From Parasulfitobacter algicola (GTDB lineage Bacteria > Pseudomonadota > Alphaproteobacteria > Rhodobacterales > Rhodobacteraceae), in the NCBI RefSeq assembly GCF_013315265.1, contig NZ_JABUFE010000014.1:1-64000 (forward strand): 64,000 nt of DNA, given 5' to 3'. Under the pieces are notes generated by a model. The model was not told the origin of the DNA. It searched no databases and saw only the letters and a program-made list of their open reading frames with translations. The stretch's first letter is position 1. Each line of letters begins with the position of its first letter. A program made the translations under genes and the position numbers. Shown in pieces: positions 56,932-64,000 of the stretch.

Positions 56932-57479
56932 TGGGGTTTAAAGACAATCTGCGCATTATGATGGTGTGTTCGTTTGTGGCTATCATGCCTGCGGCGTCAT
57001 ATGCTTTGGGGGTGTGTTATATACCAGAGCCGCCCACTGAAGCAGAGTTGGCAAAGCCGCTTCAGCAAAGTGCAGACTGTAGTTTTGTTGAGAGCACTTA
57101 TTTTGCCCCCAATATAGGCGAGCCTGCAGTTGATCTGGGGGCAGGACGTACTTTGCAAATCGTAAAGTCACTCAGAAGATCAGATTTAATCGTGGCAGAT
57201 TGCCGTAGTGCAGAGGTGATTACCATATTTGGTAAAAATGATGGCGCTGAAACCTGCGCTAATTCTGTTATTGAGCCGCATATCAAGCCCGAAGGTCGGT
57301 TTGATTTGACCCGGGGCCGGGATCTGACCCGTTTGGCGATATTGGCAAGACGTAATAATTTTGATGTGAAGCTTGGGGAGGCGCACATCAATATGTCGCG
57401 CCCAGCTAATAAGCAGATCAATGTATTTTGTGGGTGTCGTCTTCATTATCCCAATTCAACATTGGGTCGCGCGCAATGA
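56928..57479 (+). CDS. Exported Cys-rich protein C of nuo insert
   Basis: A 183-residue close paralogue of protein A. Shared motifs are IVADCRSAEVITIFGKNDG, then HIKPEGRFDLTRGRDLTRLA, KLGEAHINMSRPANKQIN and FCGCRLHYPNS. It has a signal segment (LRIMMVCSFVAIMPAASYAL). Spacing of the Cys matches protein A apart from one residue or two. It starts with the ATGATG overlapping B and ends overlapping D. Confidence 0.75.
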   Translation: MMGFKDNLRIMMVCSFVAIMPAASYALGVCYIPEPPTEAELAKPLQQSADCSFVESTYFAPNIGEPAVDLGAGRTLQIVKSLRRSDLIVADCRSAEVITIFGKNDGAETCANSVIEPHIKPEGRFDLTRGRDLTRLAILARRNNFDVKLGEAHINMSRPANKQINVFCGCRLHYPNSTLGRAQ

Positions 57480-58027
57480 AAACAGGGTTGCTTTCCATTG
57501 TCAGTTTACTTGCAACCGCTTTGATCGCGACATCCGTTCATGCGTGTTCTCTGGTTGTGGATGAACGCGCTTTGCCCGGGCTTCAGGATTATTTGAGCAA
57601 CAAACCTGTCCAGCAAGATGCTGTTTGTGCTGTTCAGAATGGGGGCGTTGAGGATTGGTTGCGTTTGGGCCCCGCCCAGGATGTTGGAAATGGCCGTGTT
57701 TTCCAGACGTATGGGTCTGAGACTGCGATCGTGACCGACTGCAAAAACAATGAATTCATTCATCTTTTCGGTAAGGTGAACGAACTGCAGTCGACGACAT
57801 GCGGAGCGTATCTTGAACTGTCAATTTATCTTCCGCCGAAGGGATCTTTTGATCTGGCGCATGGTGCAACGTTACAGGAATTTGCAAGCTATGCACAGGC
57901 AGAAGGTATGGGTATAGACCGTCCCACCGCAGAGCATCTTTACAACAGCCCGCGTCGCCGTGATCGGTTCGACATATTTTGTGGTTGTAAGATTTTCTAT
58001 CCAGACTCAGCAGGAGCTGCGAAATGA
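57476..58027 (+). CDS. Exported Cys-rich protein D of nuo insert
   Basis: A 183-residue paralogue with a signal peptide ([20 protein letters not shown]). It retains [19 protein letters not shown], a modified [19 protein letters not shown] and [11 protein letters not shown]. Its TGA overlaps nuoK (ATGA). Having all four genes in one overlapping chain, exactly between two complex I genes, implies expression at the level of the complex. Confidence 0.75.
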   Translation: MKTGLLSIVSLLATALIATSVHACSLVVDERALPGLQDYLSNKPVQQDAVCAVQNGGVEDWLRLGPAQDVGNGRVFQTYGSETAIVTDCKNNEFIHLFGKVNELQSTTCGAYLELSIYLPPKGSFDLAHGATLQEFASYAQAEGMGIDRPTAEHLYNSPRRRDRFDIFCGCKIFYPDSAGAAK

Positions 58028-58329
58028 TCGGACTTGAACACTATTTGACTGTCGCGGCGATCCTGTTTGTGATCGGCATTTTTGGTCTGTTTCTAAACCG
58101 CAAGAATGTGATCATTCTGCTGATGTCGATTGAACTGATGCTGTTGGCCGTCAACATAAATCTGGTGGCCTTTTCCAGCTTTCTGGGCGATCTGGTGGGA
58201 CAAGTGTTCACCCTTTTTGTTCTGACCGTTGCTGCGGCCGAAGCGGCGATCGGGTTGGCTATTCTGGTCTGTTTCTTCCGGGCGCGCGGGACGATCGCGG
58301 TCGAAGATGTGAATGTGATGAAGGGATAA
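58024..58329 (+). CDS. nuoK: NADH-quinone oxidoreductase subunit K
   Basis: A 101-residue subunit with three membrane helices and conserved acidic residues in helices two and three ([16 protein letters not shown] and [16 protein letters not shown]) that belong to the proton channel. It is separated from nuoJ by four unrelated genes. Confidence 0.96.
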   Translation: MIGLEHYLTVAAILFVIGIFGLFLNRKNVIILLMSIELMLLAVNINLVAFSSFLGDLVGQVFTLFVLTVAAAEAAIGLAILVCFFRARGTIAVEDVNVMKG

Positions 58330-58335
58330 GGGCGC

Positions 58336-60405
58336 ATGGAAACGATTATCCTTTTTGCGCCGCTGGTCGGTGCGCTGATTTGCGGGTTTGGCTGGCGTCT
58401 GATTGGTGAAACTGCTGCACAATGGACGGCGACGACGCTGTTATTTCTGTCTGCGATCCTAAGCTGGATCGTATTCCTGACCTTTGATGGCGTGACCGAA
58501 CAGATCCAACTGATGCGCTGGATTGAAAGTGGGACACTCAGCACTGACTGGGCGATCCGCATGGACCGCCTGACCGCGACAATGTTGATTGTAATCACCA
58601 CGGTTTCGGCGTTGGTCCACCTGTATTCCTTTGGCTACATGGCCCACGATGAAAACTTTAGCGAAAACGAAAGTTATCGCCCCCGGTTCTTTGCCTATCT
58701 GTCGTTCTTTACATTCACCATGTTGATGCTGGTGACAGCTGACAACCTGATCCAGCTGTTTTTCGGATGGGAGGGCGTGGGTGTTGCATCGTATCTGCTG
58801 ATCAACTTCTATTTCCGCAAGCCAAGCGCCAATGCTGCAGCGATGAAAGCATTTATTGTCAACCGTGTTGGGGATCTTGCATTGATCCTTGGAATGGCTG
58901 CAATTTATATGCAGCTGGATTCTATCAAATACGATGACATCTTTGCAACGGCGTCGACCTTGTCCGATGCTACGATCACATTCCTTTGGACTGATTGGAA
59001 CGCGGCCAATCTGATTGGTGTGCTGCTGTTCATCGGTGCGATGGGGAAATCGGCGCAATTGTTCCTGCATACTTGGTTGCCCGACGCGATGGAAGGGCCG
59101 ACACCTGTGTCTGCTCTGATCCACGCCGCAACCATGGTAACGGCAGGTGTGTTCCTGGTTTGCCGCATGTCGCCCATTCTGGAATTTGCGCCGGCAGCCT
59201 TGGCGATGATCACAGTTGTGGGCGCAATGACCGCATTCTTTGCAGCGACCGTGGGTCTGGTGCAAACCGATATTAAACGCGTCATCGCATATTCGACCTG
59301 TTCACAGCTTGGTTATATGTTCGTGGCAGCAGGCGTGGGCGTTTATTCAGTTGCGATGTTCCATTTGCTGACCCACGCGTTTTTCAAGGCGATGTTGTTT
59401 CTGGGTGCAGGGTCGGTCATCCATGCGATGCACCATGAACAAGACATGATGAACTATGGCGGTTTGCGCAAAAAGATCCCCTATACATTCTGGGCGATGA
59501 TGATCGGCACGCTGGCTATCACTGGTGTCGGCATTCCGTTGACGCATTATGGTTTTGCGGGCTTCCTGTCGAAAGATGCCGTAATCGAAAGCGCCTTTGT
59601 CGGATCGCAGTTTGCATTCTGGCTGCTGGTTGTAGCCGCCGCGATGACCAGCTTTTACAGCTGGCGCCTGATGTTCCTGACGTTCTACGGACGTCCACGG
59701 GGCGACAAGCACACACATGAGAACGCCCATGAAAGCCCAGTGATCATGCTGATCCCGCTTGGCGTTCTGGGTCTTGGGGCGATTTTCAGCGGGATGATTT
59801 GGTTCAACAGCTTTTTTGGTCATACCGATCAGGTGGCGAAATTCTTTGGAATCCCTTACGCAGAAGAACAAGCGGCTGATCATAGTGCGACTGATGAGCA
59901 CGGCGAAGCCAAGGCCGAGGGCGAACATCATTATGTCTTTACGGGCCAGCCCGGCCAAGGCGCGATTTACATCAGCCCGGATAATCACACCATGGAAGAG
60001 GCACATGAGGTCCCGAAATGGGTCAAGGTGTCGCCATTCGTTGCGATGCTTGCGGGCTTTTTCCTGGCATTCCAGATGTATATCCGTCGTCCCGATCTGC
60101 CCGGCAAACTGGCTGAAAATCAACGCCCGCTTTATCTGTTCCTGAAGAACAAATGGTACTTTGATGAAATCTATGACGTGGTTTTTGTCAGATCAGCCAA
60201 ATGGCTTGGCAGTTTCCTTTGGAAAAAGGGTGACGGCAAGGTGATAGACGGCGGTATCAATGGGCTGGCGATGGGCATCATCCCGATGCTGACGCGTCTG
60301 GCCGGTCGTGCCCAGTCCGGATATCTTTTCCACTATGTCTTTGCCATGGTGATCGGCATAGCGATCTTGATCACGTGGATGACTATTTCGTCGGGGGCCA
60401 ATTGA
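58336..60405 (+). CDS. nuoL: NADH-quinone oxidoreductase subunit L
   Basis: A 689-residue antiporter-like subunit, the distal proton pump of complex I, with the long lateral helix. Motifs include [50 protein letters not shown] and [17 protein letters not shown], with key Lys and Glu in the channel helices. A His-rich loop near 450-520 ([27 protein letters not shown]) is a variable insert. It overlaps nuoM by one base. Confidence 0.96.
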   Translation: METIILFAPLVGALICGFGWRLIGETAAQWTATTLLFLSAILSWIVFLTFDGVTEQIQLMRWIESGTLSTDWAIRMDRLTATMLIVITTVSALVHLYSFGYMAHDENFSENESYRPRFFAYLSFFTFTMLMLVTADNLIQLFFGWEGVGVASYLLINFYFRKPSANAAAMKAFIVNRVGDLALILGMAAIYMQLDSIKYDDIFATASTLSDATITFLWTDWNAANLIGVLLFIGAMGKSAQLFLHTWLPDAMEGPTPVSALIHAATMVTAGVFLVCRMSPILEFAPAALAMITVVGAMTAFFAATVGLVQTDIKRVIAYSTCSQLGYMFVAAGVGVYSVAMFHLLTHAFFKAMLFLGAGSVIHAMHHEQDMMNYGGLRKKIPYTFWAMMIGTLAITGVGIPLTHYGFAGFLSKDAVIESAFVGSQFAFWLLVVAAAMTSFYSWRLMFLTFYGRPRGDKHTHENAHESPVIMLIPLGVLGLGAIFSGMIWFNSFFGHTDQVAKFFGIPYAEEQAADHSATDEHGEAKAEGEHHYVFTGQPGQGAIYISPDNHTMEEAHEVPKWVKVSPFVAMLAGFFLAFQMYIRRPDLPGKLAENQRPLYLFLKNKWYFDEIYDVVFVRSAKWLGSFLWKKGDGKVIDGGINGLAMGIIPMLTRLAGRAQSGYLFHYVFAMVIGIAILITWMTISSGAN

Positions 60406-61946
60406 TGGACAATCTTCTTTCCATCGTCACGTTTTTACCGCTGCTTGGGGCGGTCATTTTGGCCGTTTTCCTGCGTGGCGATGATGAAGCAGCACAACGC
60501 AATGCCAAATGGGTGGCATTCTGGGCGACATTGGCGACGTTCCTGTTTTCGATCTTTATCCTGACGGAATTCGATCCGTCGAACACCGGCTTTCAGTTGG
60601 TGGAAGAGCGTGACTGGCTATTGGGTTTGCAGTATAAAATGGGCGTTGATGGCATAAGCGTTCTGTTTGTGATGCTGACCACATTTCTGATGCCGTTGGT
60701 CATTATGTCGTGCTGGAACGTGCAGCATCGCGTCAAGGAATACATGATCGCGTTTCTGATCCTTGAGACATTGATGCTGGGCGTCTTTATGGCGCTGGAT
60801 CTGGTGCTGTTTTATCTGTTCTTTGAAGCAGGCCTGATCCCGATGTTCCTGATCATTGGCATCTGGGGTGGCAAAAACCGGATTTATGCCAGCTTTAAAT
60901 TCTTTCTTTACACGTTCCTTGGGTCGGTTCTGATGCTGGTGGCGATGGTGGCAATGTTTGCCGATGCAGGCACGACTGATATCCCTGCGCTGCTGCGCCA
61001 TGAATTCGGGTCCGAGACCTTTACCTTGCTTGGCGTGCAGATTTTCGGCGGTATGCAGATGTTGCTGTTCCTGGCCTTTTTCGCCAGCTTTGCGGTGAAA
61101 ATGCCGATGTGGCCGGTGCATACTTGGTTGCCTGACGCGCACGTTCAAGCCCCGACAGCCGGATCTGTCGTGCTGGCGGCCATCCTGTTGAAAATGGGCG
61201 GCTATGGCTTCTTGCGCTTTAGCTTGCCAATGTTCCCTGTCGCCAGCGATCTGATGGCGCCGTTTATCCTTTGGATCAGCGCCATCGCTATTGTCTATAC
61301 CAGCCTGGTCGCGCTGATGCAGACGGATATGAAAAAGCTGATCGCCTATTCATCCGTCGCGCATATGGGATACGTTACAATGGGCATTTTTGCAGTGAAC
61401 CAGCAGGGCATTGATGGCGCGATTTTCCAGATGATCAGTCACGGCTTTATCTCGGGCGCGCTGTTCCTGTGTGTCGGCGTGATCTATGACCGCATGCACA
61501 CGCGCGAGATCGACGCCTATGGTGGGTTGGTCAACCGCATGCCGGCCTATGCGCTGATCTTCATGCTATTTACCATGGCCAACGTTGGATTGCCGGGCAC
61601 CAGCGGGTTTGTCGGTGAATTCCTGACACTGGTCGGTGTATTCCAGGCCAACACATGGGTTGCGCTGGTCGCGGCCACCGGTGTGATCTTGTCTGCGGCC
61701 TATGCATTATGGCTGTATCGTCGGGTGGTAATGGGAGATTTGATCAAGGAAAGCCTAAAATCCATCACTGACATGACCCGCCGCGAACGTGCGATATTTG
61801 CACCCTTGGTGATTATGACGCTTCTGCTTGGTATCTATCCGTCGCTGGTTCTGGATATCATCGGCCCTTCTGTTAAGGCGCTGATCGGACAATATGACAT
61901 AGCTGTTGCGACCTATCAGGCTGCGACACAGATTGCTGCGAATTAA
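60405..61946 (+). CDS. nuoM: NADH-quinone oxidoreductase subunit M
   Basis: A 513-residue antiporter-like subunit with about 14 helices ([51 protein letters not shown] and [17 protein letters not shown]). The start is ATG at 60405, inside the nuoL stop; a longer frame begins at 60375 but is unlikely. One of the three proton-pumping channels. Confidence 0.96.
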   Translation: MDNLLSIVTFLPLLGAVILAVFLRGDDEAAQRNAKWVAFWATLATFLFSIFILTEFDPSNTGFQLVEERDWLLGLQYKMGVDGISVLFVMLTTFLMPLVIMSCWNVQHRVKEYMIAFLILETLMLGVFMALDLVLFYLFFEAGLIPMFLIIGIWGGKNRIYASFKFFLYTFLGSVLMLVAMVAMFADAGTTDIPALLRHEFGSETFTLLGVQIFGGMQMLLFLAFFASFAVKMPMWPVHTWLPDAHVQAPTAGSVVLAAILLKMGGYGFLRFSLPMFPVASDLMAPFILWISAIAIVYTSLVALMQTDMKKLIAYSSVAHMGYVTMGIFAVNQQGIDGAIFQMISHGFISGALFLCVGVIYDRMHTREIDAYGGLVNRMPAYALIFMLFTMANVGLPGTSGFVGEFLTLVGVFQANTWVALVAATGVILSAAYALWLYRRVVMGDLIKESLKSITDMTRRERAIFAPLVIMTLLLGIYPSLVLDIIGPSVKALIGQYDIAVATYQAATQIAAN

Positions 61947-61958
61947 GGGGCGCATGTG

Positions 61959-63398
61959 ATGATTTCCCAAGACCTTTCCATCGTCCTGCCCGAGATTTTC
62001 CTGGCCGTTTACGCCATGATTGCTTTGTTGGCCGCAGTTTATACGACCAAAGATAAAGCCGCATCGTTGGTTCTTTGGGTGACAGCTGCAGTCTTTGTTG
62101 CCGTTGCCATCTGGATTGGCGTGTCAGGACAGGGTAGAAATGTCGCCTTTGGTGGAATGCTGATTGATGACGGTTTTGCGCGGTTCGCCAAGATTGCGAT
62201 CCTGCTGTCCGCCGCTGCGATACTATTGATGAGCGAACAGTACATGACGCGTCATGATTTGCTGCGCTTTGAGTATCCGATTTTGGTCACCTTTGCCGCG
62301 GTTGGTATGATGGTCATGGTTTCAGCTGGCGATCTTATGGCGCTTTATATGGGGCTTGAGCTTCAATCGCTGGCCCTTTATGTCGTTGCATCCCTGCGTC
62401 GTGACAGCATTAAATCGACCGAAGCGGGGCTGAAATACTTTGTGCTTGGCGCGCTATCATCTGGTCTGCTGTTGTATGGCGCATCGCTGACCTATGGCTA
62501 TTCCGGCACAACGCTGTTCAGCGGGATCATCGAAACGGCAACGGCGGGCGATATGCCCCTGGGCCTGATTTTTGGTCTTGTGTTCTTGACGGCCGGTCTG
62601 GCGTTCAAGGTATCTGCCGCGCCGTTTCACATGTGGACACCTGATGTGTACGAAGGGTCGCCCACGCCAGTGACTGCATTTTTTGCCACAGCCCCCAAGA
62701 TAGCTGCCATGGCTTTATTCGCACGCGTCGTGCATGACGCATTTGGTGATGCCGTGGGCGATTGGCAGCAGATCGTTGCGTTTCTGTCGGTCCTATCGAT
62801 GTTTATCGGGGCCATCGCGGCCATCGGACAGAAGAATATCAAGCGCTTGATGGCCTATTCTTCGATCGCGCATATGGGCTTTGCATTGATGGGGTTGGCA
62901 GCCGGGACCATGTTCGGCGTGCAGGCGATGCTGATTTATATGTCGATCTATGTCGTGATGAACATTGGCACATTTGCTTTTATCCTTTCGATGGAAAAAG
63001 ATGGCCAACCGGTTACGGATATCGCATCCCTTCAGATGTATTCGAAACGCGAACCTCTAAAGGCTCTGGCTGTCTTGATCCTGATGTTCAGCCTTGCCGG
63101 TGTGCCGCCGCTGGTTGGGTTTTTTGGCAAGTTCTATGTGCTGCGCGCCGCATACGAGGCTGGCCTGGGCTGGTTGGCTGTGGCCGGTGTAATCGCATCT
63201 GTGATTGGCGCGTTCTATTATTTGCGGATCATCTATTACATGTATTTCGGCGAAGAAACCGATGCATTGGACAAAAGTACGTCGCCCGTTTTATGGGGTT
63301 TTTTGATGGCATCTGCGGCCGTGATGGTGCTGGGTGTGATCAATCTGTTTGGCATTGAAGCCGTAGCCGGCGTCGCTGCAGCAACCCTTGTCAACTGA
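61959..63398 (+). CDS. nuoN: NADH-quinone oxidoreductase subunit N
   Basis: A 479-residue antiporter-like subunit ([55 protein letters not shown] and [21 protein letters not shown]). The ATG at 61959 is preferred over the GTG immediately before it. It closes the nuo cluster, and birA starts within its end. Confidence 0.96.
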   Translation: MISQDLSIVLPEIFLAVYAMIALLAAVYTTKDKAASLVLWVTAAVFVAVAIWIGVSGQGRNVAFGGMLIDDGFARFAKIAILLSAAAILLMSEQYMTRHDLLRFEYPILVTFAAVGMMVMVSAGDLMALYMGLELQSLALYVVASLRRDSIKSTEAGLKYFVLGALSSGLLLYGASLTYGYSGTTLFSGIIETATAGDMPLGLIFGLVFLTAGLAFKVSAAPFHMWTPDVYEGSPTPVTAFFATAPKIAAMALFARVVHDAFGDAVGDWQQIVAFLSVLSMFIGAIAAIGQKNIKRLMAYSSIAHMGFALMGLAAGTMFGVQAMLIYMSIYVVMNIGTFAFILSMEKDGQPVTDIASLQMYSKREPLKALAVLILMFSLAGVPPLVGFFGKFYVLRAAYEAGLGWLAVAGVIASVIGAFYYLRIIYYMYFGEETDALDKSTSPVLWGFLMASAAVMVLGVINLFGIEAVAGVAAATLVN

Positions 63399-64000
63399 CT
63401 GGCCACAAGGGTACGGCAAGCGTGTTTTGGCCACGGTCGACAGCACCATGGCCGAAGCTGCCCGGATCGCGCCAACACTTGCTGGTCCCGAATGGGTACT
63501 TGGCTTGCAACAGACTGCGGGCCGTGGCCGCAGGGGCAGGGCTTGGACCGACCCCCAAGGCAACTTTGCAGCGACATTAATCCTGCAACCTGATGAACCG
63601 CCCGCGCAAGTGGCGTTGCGGTCTTTTGTTGCGGCGCTGGCGCTGTTTGATGCTTTCGTCACTGTGACCGGCCAGGCGAATGGATTATCATTGAAATGGC
63701 CCAATGATGTGCTGCTAAACGGTGGCAAGGTGGCAGGTATCTTGTTGGAAAGCCTTGGAAATACCACGGTGCAATATCTTGCCATCGGCATAGGCGTGAA
63801 CCTAGCCCAATCGCCACCCGCCACCGATCTGGAAGACGGCGCGCTGCAGCCTGTGTCGTTGATGTCATCCAGCGGCATCCTTGTCACGCCCGAGGAATTT
63901 CTGACGGCTCTCGCTACAGCTTATGCCGTTTACGAACAGCAATTCACCACCTATGGCTTTGCACCGATCCGGGAAAAATGGTTGGCCCGCGCGGCCAAAC
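63388..64000 (+). CDS. birA: Biotin-[acetyl-CoA-carboxylase] ligase BirA, cut by the window end
   Basis: At least 204 residues, open to the window end. The biotin-binding and catalytic signature is [13 protein letters not shown], then [13 protein letters not shown] and [21 protein letters not shown], with [12 protein letters not shown]. It lacks an N-terminal helix-turn-helix, so it is the monofunctional ligase that attaches biotin to acetyl-CoA carboxylase, not a repressor. The start is TTG at 63388, overlapping the nuoN stop by 11 bases; no ATG is suitably placed before the conserved region. Confidence 0.88.
   Translation, partial: MSTDWPQGYGKRVLATVDSTMAEAARIAPTLAGPEWVLGLQQTAGRGRRGRAWTDPQGNFAATLILQPDEPPAQVALRSFVAALALFDAFVTVTGQANGLSLKWPNDVLLNGGKVAGILLESLGNTTVQYLAIGIGVNLAQSPPATDLEDGALQPVSLMSSSGILVTPEEFLTALATAYAVYEQQFTTYGFAPIREKWLARAAK

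Noticed and set aside
59760-59960. His-rich loop in nuoL as a metal-binding insertion or foreign segment
   Set aside because: Acidic and His-rich loops of this position are common in alphaproteobacterial NuoL, and codon use matches the rest of the gene.

Overview
The window reads as a chromosomal segment of a marine alphaproteobacterium of the Rhodobacterales (Roseobacter group). The basis is gene content: a flaF-flbT-flagellin block, the psd-pssA-pmtA phospholipid genes with a Rhodobacter-type PmtA, a nuo operon padded with extra small genes, DUF5333, DUF1217 and DUF2793 proteins, and alphaproteobacterial ubiE/ubiB. Base composition is moderate, and the start of nuoG is locally very GC-rich. 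No species can be named from this alone.

Layout. (1) 1-5831: two overlapping minus-strand surface-polysaccharide genes, a three-domain glycosyltransferase and a sulfotransferase-acyltransferase fusion. (2) 5832-10983: a mobile island with the left part of an IS6-like element fused to the 3' half of an IS21-like element, a serine recombinase cut by the IS21 end, a two-gene cassette (soluble protein plus four-helix membrane protein, laid out like phage lambda rexA-rexB), a tyrosine integrase and tRNA-Tyr. (3) 10984-14676: rlmB, a zinc-ribbon protein, an empty region with a strong terminator, trmB, a 2-hydroxyacid dehydrogenase and an SH3-domain secreted protein. (4) 14692-20680: flagellar genes (DUF1217 protein, flbT, flaF, flagellin, FlgN-like, FlgJ-like, fliK, flgD). 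(5) 20677-26690: ubiB, ubiE, mutM, an enoyl-CoA hydratase, a membrane protein and an O-acetylhomoserine sulfhydrylase. (6) 26720-38560: glycolipid and polysaccharide genes, including two lipid-linked sugar modules, a LacI regulator, a sugar-phosphate transferase, an epimerase and rfbCBDA for dTDP-rhamnose. (7) 38627-42559: a broken methyltransferase, a DUF2793 protein, a glycerophosphodiester phosphodiesterase and a 48-codon ORF. (8) 42939-46572: psd, pssA, pmtA and ppx. (9) 46718-49903: small lipoproteins and membrane proteins. (10) 49496-63398: DUF5333 and nuoG-N, then birA running off the end.

How the genes work together. Regions 1 and 6 supply activated sugars, lipid carriers and transferases for surface glycans. 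Region 8 makes phosphatidylserine, phosphatidylethanolamine and phosphatidylcholine in order. FlaF and FlbT lie just downstream of the flagellin gene they are expected to regulate, and that gene has a leader with four consecutive hairpins. The complex I operon lacks nuoA-F immediately upstream and carries two sets of passengers: a DUF4259 protein and two carboxymuconolactone-decarboxylase-like proteins between nuoI and nuoJ, and four chained, Cys-rich exported proteins between nuoJ and nuoK.

The best candidates for something undescribed are the four exported proteins inside the nuo operon (55880-58027) and the two-gene membrane cassette in the tRNA-Tyr island (7763-9185). The abrupt composition change inside nuoG near 50940 also deserves a check.
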